Part shown: piece by piece, positions 35,767-44,154 of the stretch
How positions within the stretch are numbered: position 1 is the first letter of the stretch
Layout of the letters: the number at the start of each line of letters is the position of its first letter
Source of the DNA: Bacteroidia bacterium
Lineage (GTDB): Bacteria; Bacteroidota; Bacteroidia; B-17B0; Aurantibacillaceae
Assembly: GCA_014378485.1 (NCBI GenBank)
Contig: JACMNO010000056.1
Span: forward strand, 1 to 54,365
DNA length: 54,365 nucleotides
Reading direction: 5' to 3'
Program-made: the position numbers and the translations under genes
The notes under the pieces: generated by a model
What the model saw: only the letters and a program-made list of their open reading frames with translations
Databases searched by the model: none
What the model was told of the DNA's origin: nothing

Positions 35767-37298
35767 AATGTATTTTTATAATTAGCAATGAATGTCTGCC
35801 ACTCTTCCAGCAAATTACCTTTCAATACCCTGGGAAATTTATGCGCAGATCCTAATTTTCCTTTTGTTCCCATAAAGTCAATAAAAGCATCATCTGGCAA
35901 TACTTTCACATAAACATCTTTTAGTGCGGCTATTCTTTCTGTTCTGTAGTCATCATTAATTTCTTTGAGATGAAAATCGAGGCGCTGCTTGATATCCTCT
36001 TCTGATGCGTGTTTGTTGGAACCAACATACCATTGATGAGCAAAAAGAGACCCATGAGGAACTCCCGCAACAGCGAATTCATTAATTTCTATTTTTAAAT
36101 CATCAGCGGTGAGTTTAATGGCTCTGCTCATGTTCTCAACCGATAAATGCTCGCCACATAAACTTAAATAATGTTTGGTTCTACCTGTTATAACAATCTC
36201 CGCATGATCCAAATCCGTAAAACGAATTGTATCTCCAATCAGGTAACGCCACGCTCCTGCGCAGGAAGAAAGTAATAAGGCATAATCTTTTCCTATCTCA
36301 ACATCTTTAATCGTGAGCGCTGATGCACCCGGTTTCATATTTCCATCCGAATCAAAGTTCACTTCATTGAAGGGAATAAATTCATAAAAAATTCCATTAT
36401 CCAGTAACATGCGCATTCCTTGCTGCGGATTAGGCCTCTCCTGGTATGCAATCAATCCTTCAGATGCAAGATAAGTGTCTGAAAAGATCAATGGGAATGC
36501 TGTCAGTTTCGCAATGCTCTTTCTATAAGGTTCTATCGATACGCCTGCATGAACATAAGCTCTTAAGTTAGGCCAAATATCATGAATGGTATCAACCTGG
36601 TAATGTTCAATCACCCGCTCCATAATAATTTGCACCCAGGCGGGCACGCCCACCATCACACCAATATCCCAATTCTTGGCATTTTTTACAATCTCTGCTA
36701 ATTTTGTTTCCCAGTCTTTATATCTTGAGATGGTTTTTCCGGGTTTATAAAAACGCTGAAACCATACAGGAATATTAGCTGCGGTAATGCCACTTAAGTC
36801 ACCCGAATAATGACTGCCATTAAAATCAAGTAGAGTACTTCCGCCTATCATAAGCATACCCTTAGAAAAATGTTCTTTAGGAAAATCATAATTTCCCATC
36901 GCCACAAGTTGCCGAACGCCTCCTCTTTTAAATGCCTTCAACATTTCCTTAGTTACAGGAATATATTTACTGGCCGCTTCAGATGTGCCTGAACTTAAAG
37001 CAAAATATTTAATGTGGTTAGGCCAGCAAACATAAGGCTCTCCTTTGATTGCTCTGTACCACCATTCTTTATAGATACTACTGTAATCATACATCTTAAC
37101 AGTAGATTGAAACCCATCAATCGGATTTTTTTGCTGTAATAATTTTGTGAAATGGAAATGCTCACCAAAAGCCGTATGCTCAGCTTTGGTCAATAATTTT
37201 TTCAATACTTTAGTTTGCTGCACGTAATAGTTCGTTCGTTTAGGAATTCTGTTACCTAACTTTACCGCGCCTTTTAATATAGAGTCTAAGATTGCCAT
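35763..37298 (-). CDS. GH3-like acyl-adenylate family protein
   Basis: 511 aa, member of the GH3 auxin-responsive-promoter family found widely in Bacteroidota. The ATP/phosphate loop is FALSSGTSEAASKYIPVT, and the later YEFIPFNE ... GKDYALLLSSCAGAWRYLIGD and GRTKHYLSLCGEHLSVENM stretches match the adenylate-forming core. In plants GH3 enzymes join amino acids to jasmonate or auxin; the bacterial substrate is unknown. A LysE exporter follows with overlap, which fits conjugate production and export, but that is inference. Confidence 0.85.
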   Translation of the reverse strand: MAILDSILKGAVKLGNRIPKRTNYYVQQTKVLKKLLTKAEHTAFGEHFHFTKLLQQKNPIDGFQSTVKMYDYSSIYKEWWYRAIKGEPYVCWPNHIKYFALSSGTSEAASKYIPVTKEMLKAFKRGGVRQLVAMGNYDFPKEHFSKGMLMIGGSTLLDFNGSHYSGDLSGITAANIPVWFQRFYKPGKTISRYKDWETKLAEIVKNAKNWDIGVMVGVPAWVQIIMERVIEHYQVDTIHDIWPNLRAYVHAGVSIEPYRKSIAKLTAFPLIFSDTYLASEGLIAYQERPNPQQGMRMLLDNGIFYEFIPFNEVNFDSDGNMKPGASALTIKDVEIGKDYALLLSSCAGAWRYLIGDTIRFTDLDHAEIVITGRTKHYLSLCGEHLSVENMSRAIKLTADDLKIEINEFAVAGVPHGSLFAHQWYVGSNKHASEEDIKQRLDFHLKEINDDYRTERIAALKDVYVKVLPDDAFIDFMGTKGKLGSAHKFPRVLKGNLLEEWQTFIANYKNTF

Positions 37299-37356
37299 TT
37301 TCGATTTGATTTATGATGTATATTTTACTTCTTAAATCTTACTTCTTAAATATAAA

Positions 37357-38463
37357 TTATTTTAAATACCTGAAATCGTGATTGTTTTTTATATTTTTTA
37401 GTGTAGCAATAATCAACTTGATTACGTTCTCAACATCTTCTTTATGAACGCTCTCTACAGTTGTGTGCATGTATCTTAACGGTAATGAAATTAATGCAGA
37501 TGCTACCCCATCATTACTATATGCAAAAGCATCAGTATCTGTTCCGGTACTCCGACTTGCTGCCTGGCGCTGAAATTCTATTTTTTCTTTTTTGGCAGCA
37601 TCAATGATCACTTTCAATAAATTGTTTTGCACAGCAGGTCCATAAGATAATACCGGTCCTTTACCACAGGCCAGATCTCCACTTGCAATTTTATTCATCA
37701 TCGGTGTTTGTGTGTCATGACAAACATCGGTAATGATCGCTGCATTTGGTTTAATACGGTGAGCGATCATGGTTGCTCCGTTCAAACCTACTTCTTCCTG
37801 AACGGCGTTTACAATGTAAAGTCCAAAAGGTAATTTAGTTTTATTTTCTTTTAATATACGAGCTACTTCTGCGATCATAAACCCACCAACTCGGTTATCT
37901 AACGCTCTGCCAACAAAATACCGGTTATTTAATTCCATGAATTCATCATCGTAAGTAACAACACAGCCAACATGAACGCCAAGTTCTTCAACTTCTTTAT
38001 CACTTTTACATCCAAGATCTAAAAAAATATTTTTGAGAGTTGGTGTTTCTTCTTTAGCAGCATCACGCACATGAATAGCCGGCCAGCCAAATATACCTTT
38101 TACAATTCCTTTATCTGTATGAATATTAACTCGTTTAGATGGTGCAATCTGATGATCACTACCGCCATTACGTTTTAAATATATAAATCCGTCTTTGGTA
38201 ATGTAATGCACAAACCAGGAGATCTCATCAGCATGTGCTTCAATCACTACTTTGTAGGGTGCAGAAGGATTTACAACACCAACAACGGTTCCATAAGTAT
38301 CAACAAAATATTCATCAATGTATGGCTTGATATAATTCAACCACATTTTTTGTCCTTCGCTTTCAAAGCCAGTTGGTGAAGGATTGTTTAAATAATCTTT
38401 TAAAAATATTAAAGAATTTTGCGTAAAAATGCTTTTATCTTTTTTGCTTGTTTTCTTTGCCAT
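37357..38463 (-). CDS. M42 family metallo-aminopeptidase
   Basis: 368 aa FrvX/glutamyl-aminopeptidase-like enzyme. The co-catalytic metal-site residues appear in VIEAHADEISWFV (His, Asp), VGRALDNRVGGFM (Asp), VNAVQEEVGLNGA (Glu-Glu), DVCHDTQTP (Asp) and the late His in LPLRYMHTTVESV. The Lys-rich start (MAKKTSKKDKS) is longer than usual but the first good start is this ATG. Cytoplasmic; it would trim peptides. It lies upstream of the GH3-like gene by 58 bases, possibly the first gene of the operon, and is divergent from rnhA. Confidence 0.92.
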   Translation of the reverse strand: MAKKTSKKDKSIFTQNSLIFLKDYLNNPSPTGFESEGQKMWLNYIKPYIDEYFVDTYGTVVGVVNPSAPYKVVIEAHADEISWFVHYITKDGFIYLKRNGGSDHQIAPSKRVNIHTDKGIVKGIFGWPAIHVRDAAKEETPTLKNIFLDLGCKSDKEVEELGVHVGCVVTYDDEFMELNNRYFVGRALDNRVGGFMIAEVARILKENKTKLPFGLYIVNAVQEEVGLNGATMIAHRIKPNAAIITDVCHDTQTPMMNKIASGDLACGKGPVLSYGPAVQNNLLKVIIDAAKKEKIEFQRQAASRSTGTDTDAFAYSNDGVASALISLPLRYMHTTVESVHKEDVENVIKLIIATLKNIKNNHDFRYLK

Positions 38464-38580
38464 ACTTCGTGTATATATAGATTTTAAATATATAAAAAAT
38501 TGAGGATTCAGACGACTGTTTTTTGAACTATTTTAGATACTCATACTTGTAAAAATTGTTATAATTTATTTCAAAAAAAC

Positions 38581-38588
38581 TATATTTA
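38581..38588 (+). promoter_or_regulatory. Putative -7 box TATATTTA for rnhA
   Basis: One mismatch from TAnnTTTG, ending five bases before the rnhA ATG. No convincing -33 element. Weak on its own, but it has the same close spacing as several other genes here. Confidence 0.25.
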
Positions 38589-38593
38589 CCAAA

Positions 38594-39079
38594 ATGATGA
38601 ATAGCTCAGTGATTGAAATATATACGGATGGTGCCTGTAGCGGAAATCCGGGCCCTGGTGGCTATGGCATTGTAATGAAATATAAGGACCAGCGCAAGGA
38701 ATTAGCTCAAGGGTATAAACTTACAACTAATAACCGCATGGAGTTACTGGCAATCATAGTAGCTCTTGAATCCTTAAAAAAAGATAATTCAGATGTTGTG
38801 GTATATTCTGATTCTAAATACGTGATTGATTCAATTAATCTTGGCTGGGTGCACGGCTGGGTAAAAAAGAACTTTAAAGATAAAGCTAACCCTGATCTTT
38901 GGAAACGTTTTTTACAAATTCATCCTAAACATGCCATTAAATTTATGTGGGTTAAAGGTCATGCTTCAAACAGAGAAAATAACCGTTGCGATGAATTAGC
39001 TGTTGCTGCGAGTAAAAGCAAGTATTTACTAATCGATGAAGGATACGAACTTTTGAAAAAAGGTGACAAATTATTCTGA
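38594..39079 (+). CDS. rnhA: Ribonuclease HI
   Basis: 161 aa enzyme that cuts the RNA strand of RNA-DNA hybrids. All four carboxylates are visible: Asp12 (YTDGACSGNPGPGG), Glu50 (NNRMELLA), Asp73 (YSDSKYVID) and Asp133 (RCDELA), with the basic handle region GWVHGWVKKNFKDKANPDLW and WVKGHASNRENN. A second ATG follows at once (MMNSS), so the start may be 38597. Monocistronic; immediately downstream begins the gene-poor edge of the biosynthetic island. Confidence 0.96.
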   Translation: MMNSSVIEIYTDGACSGNPGPGGYGIVMKYKDQRKELAQGYKLTTNNRMELLAIIVALESLKKDNSDVVVYSDSKYVIDSINLGWVHGWVKKNFKDKANPDLWKRFLQIHPKHAIKFMWVKGHASNRENNRCDELAVAASKSKYLLIDEGYELLKKGDKLF

Positions 39080-39118
39080 CGATTTATCCCCAGTTTTATT
39101 TCGCACTTTCGGGTTTTA

Positions 39119-39284
39119 CTAAAGTAATTTATCCAAATATCTAAATACGATTTCCATGCTTTTTGTCCTTGCTATCGTGCCTGTTTTTTATTTTTTCAAT
39201 ATCGAAACACAAGTCCGTATTATCAAATAGCATTTGCCGGATTTTAAAAAATATTCGCATAATTTGAATATTTACAGCTATTGA
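39119..39284 (-). pseudogene. ORF6N-domain gene remnant, C-terminal part only
   Basis: Read on the minus strand, 39284-39119 encodes IAVNIQIMRIFFKIRQMLF then DNTDLCFDIEKIKN, and after one frame change MEIVFRYLDKLL and a TAG stop. This is the usual C-terminal end of ORF6N (KilA-N-related) proteins (AIxVNIxIMRxFxxLRQML ... helix ... VFxxLDxLL). The N-terminal domain is missing to the right, so it is truncated and frameshifted. The rest of the 39080-39488 gap shows nothing recognisable. It shares a near-identical 34-base stretch with the second remnant at 44155-44538. Confidence 0.7.
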
Positions 39285-39488
39285 AATTCAAAATTTTGGA
39301 CAACGAATTTTGCAGAATTGGGCTTTAAAAGAGGTGTATTTGCCCTTATATTGCCAAGACTATTTTACCCTTTAAAATGCCAACTGATGGCTACCTAAAA
39401 CCTCCTTTCAACGAATTCAAATTACAGAGCGTTTAAAGCACGTTATTATTGTAGTGAAATGCCGAAGAATTAATTTTTAATAAACTTT

Positions 39489-39983
39489 TTGCATTACAAA
39501 AACACTTTGGAAAAACATTATAATTATAATCATTTTTTATTCTGGCAAAGATGGCTTTTCTGTAGTAGTTTGCTTTTTGCTTTTTACGGTATTATTTTTG
39601 CGCTCTATGGAAATAATTTATTATTCATTCCCTATAATAAAATGCTTGCTGCAATTTTTTGGCACAGCGCTCAATTTCCGCCCGATGTAGAACCTTTTCG
39701 TGCTTTTATTTATGGCCCTCTAGGCGGAACAATAACATGCTGTTATATTTTATTAGCGTTTATTGCCTATTATCCTTTTAAAGAGAAGCAACGATGGTCA
39801 AGAAATGCTATTATCGTTGCATTCAGCGTTTGGGTGATCATTGATTCGGCCTTATGTTTGGTTTTTGGGGTGTATCCTCAGATATATATCATTAATGCTT
39901 TTTCTATAATTGTAAAGGCGCTTCCAATAATTTTTACTTGGAAAGATTTTCGTTTAACAGTAAAAAGTGAAAAAATTATTTAA
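39489..39983 (+). CDS. Small multi-spanning membrane protein of unknown function
   Basis: Up to 164 aa with four hydrophobic segments: FWQRWLFCSSLLFAFYGIIF, GTITCCYILLAFIAYY, AIIVAFSVWVIIDSALCLVF and INAFSIIVKALPIIF. No ATG exists near the start; TTG codons at 39489 and 39507 are possible, and an ACTTTTTG box at 39484-39491 would favour the second. I do not recognise the family. It lies inside the ORF6N-bracketed island, converging on the polyketide operon, so it may have come with it. The following 253 bases (39984-40236) show no gene I can support. Confidence 0.6.
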   Translation: MHYKNTLEKHYNYNHFLFWQRWLFCSSLLFAFYGIIFALYGNNLLFIPYNKMLAAIFWHSAQFPPDVEPFRAFIYGPLGGTITCCYILLAFIAYYPFKEKQRWSRNAIIVAFSVWVIIDSALCLVFGVYPQIYIINAFSIIVKALPIIFTWKDFRLTVKSEKII

Positions 39984-40236
39984 TAGAAAAGAACCCTATT
40001 ATTTTCTAAATATTTGCAGTGATAGAATATATTTTAGCAAAAAAACTAACTGATAATGTAGAAAAGTAATGCCGAAATTCTCCCGAAAATCATACTGCCC
40101 AGAAGAAGATCTATGGCTGGCAATTTATTGAAGAAAAATTTGGAGAATCATATTAATATTCTGTACGTTGATTTTAAATATGCTCCACAAACTAGATTCG
40201 AATGTTTATACGAGATAAAAAAATAAAAGATTGCAC

Positions 40237-41355
40237 TTAAAATGGTTTTCCGTGTGTTTGACCAATAACTCTATTTGCCAACGAAGGGAATGAATTAAAT
40301 AGTCCTATAGTCATTCTCGTTAGGAATGGGTATTCCGAAAGTTTCTGTAGATGCCTGCTTAATTTTATGCGCGTAGCAAATTCTTTATTCCAAAATTGAT
40401 CATAGCTTGTATTCAACAAGTTTTTTGTAATTGCTTTAGAAAGATACCTGTCTATATTTTCTGCCAGCACAAAAGCCGACCTGAATCCTTGGCTCATCCC
40501 ATTGCCGGTAATGGGGGCTATACTGCCGGCAGAGTCTCCCAAAAAAAACGAATGCTGATCAACCGGTTTTTTGATCTCGAAATTAATACCACTTATCGTA
40601 ACGGGCTCTCTAAAAATAAATTCAGCGGTTGTAAATATGCGCTTAAGGTTTTTATTTTCGAACAAAAAAGTTTTTTCCATCTGCTCAATTGAATTCCCCG
40701 CCTGCTTTAATTTTTTAGAATTAACAATATAACAGAGACATGATTTTCCATCTTCAATACTTGAAATACCGCAGTAACCGCCGGGAAAATTATGAATTTC
40801 TATTTGATCTTGTTGGCTGTTTAGCTTAACATGATATTTAACACCAACATAATTTGTTCCTTTCAAATTTTTTATTTTACCCGCAGTTTCAAGGTTTGAT
40901 TTTCTCCCGGAGGAATTACAAACCAGTTGCGCGCTTATTACTTCATTACCCGTTTTAATCGAATATATCTCATCACCCTCATGGTAATTAATTTCATTGG
41001 CTTTGTTGTTCAGTGAAAAAATTACGCCCAGCTTTTGTGCTTCTTTAAAAAGCAAATCCTCTAACAAATATCTGCTGATACCAATACCTCCAAGCCCTAA
41101 CTCTGTGCTAAATTCTTTTTTGCCTGTTGAACTTAATTTGAAATTTTTAATAAGTGGAAGGTGGAGATTATTCAGGGCAGGACAAAGCATTTTTAAATAA
41201 TTATAAGATTCCATAGAAATATATTCGCCGCAAACCTTGTGCCGGGGATAATTTCCTTTTTCAATGACTACAACATTGTACCCACGTTTTTTGAGATCTA
41301 CCGACAACGATAATCCCGATATTCCTCCGCCTATTATAGCTACATCGCAACTCAC
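40237..41355 (-). CDS. FAD-dependent oxidoreductase, geranylgeranyl-reductase/monooxygenase-like
   Basis: 372 aa flavoprotein of the FixC/GGR/aromatic hydroxylase fold. The dinucleotide motif is DVAIIGGGISGLSLSVDL, followed by VVVIEKGNYPRHKVCGEYIS; the second FAD motif is FFLGDSAGSIAPITGNGMSQ. I choose the GTG at 41355: it gives a four-base GTGA overlap with the methyltransferase stop and starts right before the FAD motif, whereas the ATG at 41394 would overlap by 43 bases. Last gene of the four-gene polyketide operon. By analogy with flavoproteins in bacterial phenolic-lipid pathways, it may hydroxylate or reduce the polyketide or prenyl product. Confidence 0.85.
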   Translation of the reverse strand: MSCDVAIIGGGISGLSLSVDLKKRGYNVVVIEKGNYPRHKVCGEYISMESYNYLKMLCPALNNLHLPLIKNFKLSSTGKKEFSTELGLGGIGISRYLLEDLLFKEAQKLGVIFSLNNKANEINYHEGDEIYSIKTGNEVISAQLVCNSSGRKSNLETAGKIKNLKGTNYVGVKYHVKLNSQQDQIEIHNFPGGYCGISSIEDGKSCLCYIVNSKKLKQAGNSIEQMEKTFLFENKNLKRIFTTAEFIFREPVTISGINFEIKKPVDQHSFFLGDSAGSIAPITGNGMSQGFRSAFVLAENIDRYLSKAITKNLLNTSYDQFWNKEFATRIKLSRHLQKLSEYPFLTRMTIGLFNSFPSLANRVIGQTHGKPF

Positions 41356-42050
41356 GTATTGGCAATTATTGTGTACCTGAATGCCCAACTCCATTTAACC
41401 GAATAATTTGTTATTCCCGCACTTGAAAGAAGTGAAACAAGCTCTTGTTTTCTAAAACCTCTTTTTACAGAAAGAGGAGCATCGTTCTTAACCAAATAAG
41501 ATTTAGAAAATAATGTCGTAAGGAATTTAATACTGTAATAAGCAAACCAGTTTCGATGCAGGTCGTTTGCAAGTATCATACATTTATTTTTTTTGCCAAA
41601 CTTAAATAGGTCAATTATTTCCTCATCGGTAAGATGATGCAGGAATAGGCTACAATGTATTACATCCACTTTTTGTAAAAGCTCCTCCGAAATATTTCTG
41701 TAATCGCCGCAAATAAGTTGTATGTTGGGAATCATAAAGAGGTTTTTTTCGGCATAAGCAACACAATCCTGTTTTAGATCTACTCCGTAAAAAAATAATT
41801 TTTTATTTTTTTTATCCGCAAGTTTTGAAAGTTGTTTAATGGAATCTCCCCCGCCAAAACCAATGTCGAGTATAGTATGAACCGGTTTGTTTGTCTTTAA
41901 AATTTCCACCAACCCTTTTCTAGAAGCATTGTATCCGCCTAATTTTTTATTGATGATATCCAATTCATCCAGGTTTCTATACAGCTCCTTTGTTTCAATT
42001 TTACTGCCGTCTAAGTATTCCTTTTTATCAGACCTCGATTTCAATTGCAT
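41352..42050 (-). CDS. SAM-dependent methyltransferase of the type III polyketide operon
   Basis: 232 aa class I methyltransferase. Motif I is TILDIGFGGGDSIKQL, followed by FYGVDLKQDC (acidic loop) and VIHCSLFLHHLTDEEI. The C-terminal stretch DLHRNWFAYYSIKFL ... SYLVKNDAPLSVKRGF looks diagnostic of the methyltransferase linked to type III PKS genes in this phylum. It overlaps the polyketide synthase gene by 23 bases and the oxidoreductase by four. It probably O- or C-methylates the aromatic polyketide core. Confidence 0.88.
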   Translation of the reverse strand: MQLKSRSDKKEYLDGSKIETKELYRNLDELDIINKKLGGYNASRKGLVEILKTNKPVHTILDIGFGGGDSIKQLSKLADKKNKKLFFYGVDLKQDCVAYAEKNLFMIPNIQLICGDYRNISEELLQKVDVIHCSLFLHHLTDEEIIDLFKFGKKNKCMILANDLHRNWFAYYSIKFLTTLFSKSYLVKNDAPLSVKRGFRKQELVSLLSSAGITNYSVKWSWAFRYTIIANT

Positions 42051-43182
42051 GATATTTTGTGGTTATTTGTTCGGCAAGGATGCTCGTGTCTACTGAAGTA
42101 AGTCCCACCATTTCAATTGTTATTCCCGGCCCGAAAGCGCAGGAAACTATTTTTTTATCTGAATTTTCTCCACTCATTATTATTTTACTGAGTATCTCTT
42201 TTAGTATGAACAAAATTGTTGGTGACGACATGTTGCCATAATTTTTCAAAACATGCATAGAATCAGCTACGTTGTTTTCGGTTAGACCTAGTTTATCTCT
42301 AACCGCTTCCACTATTTTTACACCACCCGGGTGAATGGCCCAATAATCAATATCGGTTAGCCCGCCATTTGTAAAATCTGATAAAACAGGTTTGATATTT
42401 TCTTTTATGGCTTTTACTATATGCCTGCTTAAATACATTCTGAACGCCGATGAAGTTATATTCCACGTCATCAGTTCAGCAGTATTGGGTATGCAGGCAG
42501 AGCCTATTGCATCTATCTGCAATACAACTTTATCTTTTATATGTTTGTTATTTTTCCCACAAACCAAAGTGGCAGCTGCTCCGTCGGCAAAAAGTAAATT
42601 AGATATAATATCCTCATCAATATCGGAAGGATAAAAGTGCAATGAACAAAGTTCAGCGCAAATTATCAATACACATGCATTTGGATCGGCTTCGGCGATA
42701 TAGTTTGCCTGTTTAACAGCTTTTAAAGCGGCATAGCATCCCATAAAATTTATTGCCAATTTTTCGGTATGCTGAAGGTCAAATTGTTCTGCTGCGAGAA
42801 ATTCAAAACCGGGAGCGAACATGCCGGTGCAACTTACAGTTATCAGGTGTGTTATATCTTTTGTTTTGACCTTATTTCTTTTCAACAAAGCGTTGATAGC
42901 TTTTGCAGCCAACGGCATTATTTTTTGTTTATATACCTCCATTATTTTCTCTGTAGGTTGGCGATAATTTCCACCTTCATACAGTTCAAATCTACCGCCG
43001 TTATAATCAGGTATGCAACTGTACCGACTTTTTATTTTTGTTTTTTCATTCAGTAATCTGAGCTTCTGGAAAAAGGAAGGCGGATGCGTGCCGCCGAATA
43101 CCTGAGAATAAAATCTTTCGATACTTTCTTTTTCTATATAGAATTCCGGTACCGCTGTTGCTATGTCGACAATGTATGCCAT
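42028..43182 (-). CDS. Type III polyketide synthase (chalcone-synthase family)
   Basis: 384 aa thiolase-fold synthase. The catalytic triad is complete: Cys149 (NFMGCYAALKAV), His284 (WAIHPGGVKI) and Asn317 (KNYGNMSSPT). GPGITIEMV near the C-terminus is the conserved GFGPG-type loop. Such enzymes extend an acyl-CoA with malonyl units and cyclise the chain to a resorcinol, phloroglucinol or pyrone. Starter and ring type cannot be told from sequence. It lies second in the operon, five bases after the UbiA-family gene, and overlaps the methyltransferase. No acyl carrier or other PKS genes are present. Confidence 0.94.
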   Translation of the reverse strand: MAYIVDIATAVPEFYIEKESIERFYSQVFGGTHPPSFFQKLRLLNEKTKIKSRYSCIPDYNGGRFELYEGGNYRQPTEKIMEVYKQKIMPLAAKAINALLKRNKVKTKDITHLITVSCTGMFAPGFEFLAAEQFDLQHTEKLAINFMGCYAALKAVKQANYIAEADPNACVLIICAELCSLHFYPSDIDEDIISNLLFADGAAATLVCGKNNKHIKDKVVLQIDAIGSACIPNTAELMTWNITSSAFRMYLSRHIVKAIKENIKPVLSDFTNGGLTDIDYWAIHPGGVKIVEAVRDKLGLTENNVADSMHVLKNYGNMSSPTILFILKEILSKIIMSGENSDKKIVSCAFGPGITIEMVGLTSVDTSILAEQITTKYHAIEIEV

Positions 43183-43187
43183 AGAAA

Positions 43188-44048
43188 TTATTTAAAAAGT
43201 AAAATAAAAAAATAAATATTATTTAGAAGCGATGACAAAACGAGCATAATCATTGTATTTTTAAAATTTATGTGAATGCTGTTCCTGAATGATCTTATGG
43301 ACCATATTAAAAAAAAGAAGGTGGAAGGCAGCATGATAATAGTGAACAGCCAGAAATGAGGCAAGGAATTACTATGCCGAAACGAAAAATACATTAGCAA
43401 CGTTGCGATAGCGAACATGATCCCCGAAAAAACAAAAGTTCCCTTTAACCCCAAAACCATGCTAAGTGTCTTTACCCCATCATTACCATCAGCTTCATGT
43501 TGGTAGATTTGTGTAATTGGATAAATAGTTCCGATAAGAAAAGAAGATGCAATTGCAGAAAGAATCAAGGACATATCTGGAAACAAATTAATCGAAGATA
43601 GTCCTGTTACATTGGCACAAAATATCCATGCACCCTGAAAAATAAAAACAACCAAAAAACCGAGTACAGGATATTTTTTTAAGCGAACCGCACGGTTACT
43701 ATAAAGGCGAGAGGCAACGATATAAAGAATTACAAAACCTGCAAAATAGATATTAATAGCAAATGAAAGTAAAATAGCGAAGAAATCCATAGCATTGGAA
43801 ATATACAGCAAGAGTTTCGTTGGCTTAGGTGGTGATTCTAATCCTCCAACCGGCCCTTCATCATTATCATGGTAACTGTTATAACCGTTGCTTGAAGGAA
43901 ACACGAACAAGTGCCAAATAATTAGTACCAGGACTAATTCGTAATTAAAAACAGGATGTATGTAAAATAAAGAGAATAAAGTAATAGGCAGCAGGAAGAT
44001 GGAAAAAGGAAATCTTAATAGTTTTATTGTATTTTTAATTTCCATCAT
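43188..44048 (-). CDS. UbiA-family prenyltransferase
   Basis: 286 aa with eight or nine membrane segments. The first Asp-rich motif is an unusual NGYNSYHDNDEG (Asn54, Asn57, Asp61, Asp63), the second HEADGNDGVKTL (Asp187, Asp190); together these bind the prenyl diphosphate through magnesium. LYSNRAVRLKKYPVLGFLVV between them is also typical of UbiA proteins. It would attach an isoprenoid chain to an aromatic acceptor, here presumably the product of the type III synthase. First gene of the operon. A TATGTTTG box ends four bases before the ATG. An ATG directly follows the first (MMEIK). Confidence 0.85.
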   Translation of the reverse strand: MMEIKNTIKLLRFPFSIFLLPITLFSLFYIHPVFNYELVLVLIIWHLFVFPSSNGYNSYHDNDEGPVGGLESPPKPTKLLLYISNAMDFFAILLSFAINIYFAGFVILYIVASRLYSNRAVRLKKYPVLGFLVVFIFQGAWIFCANVTGLSSINLFPDMSLILSAIASSFLIGTIYPITQIYQHEADGNDGVKTLSMVLGLKGTFVFSGIMFAIATLLMYFSFRHSNSLPHFWLFTIIMLPSTFFFLIWSIRSFRNSIHINFKNTMIMLVLSSLLNNIYFFILLFK

Positions 44049-44052
44049 AATT

Positions 44053-44060
44053 CAAACATA
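44053..44060 (-). promoter_or_regulatory. Putative -7 box TATGTTTG for the polyketide operon
   Basis: Exact TAnnTTTG on the minus strand, four bases before the UbiA-family ATG. TTTA (44083-44080, minus strand) sits 19 bases upstream as a one-mismatch -33 element. The transcript would begin at or next to the start codon. Confidence 0.5.
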
Positions 44061-44154
44061 CCCCTAACATTTAATTAACTAAATAATAATCGTTAAGAGT
44101 ACATTTAAGTATGCCATAAGAGTGTTTTAAAAAGCCCGCTAAATTTAGGCTAAC

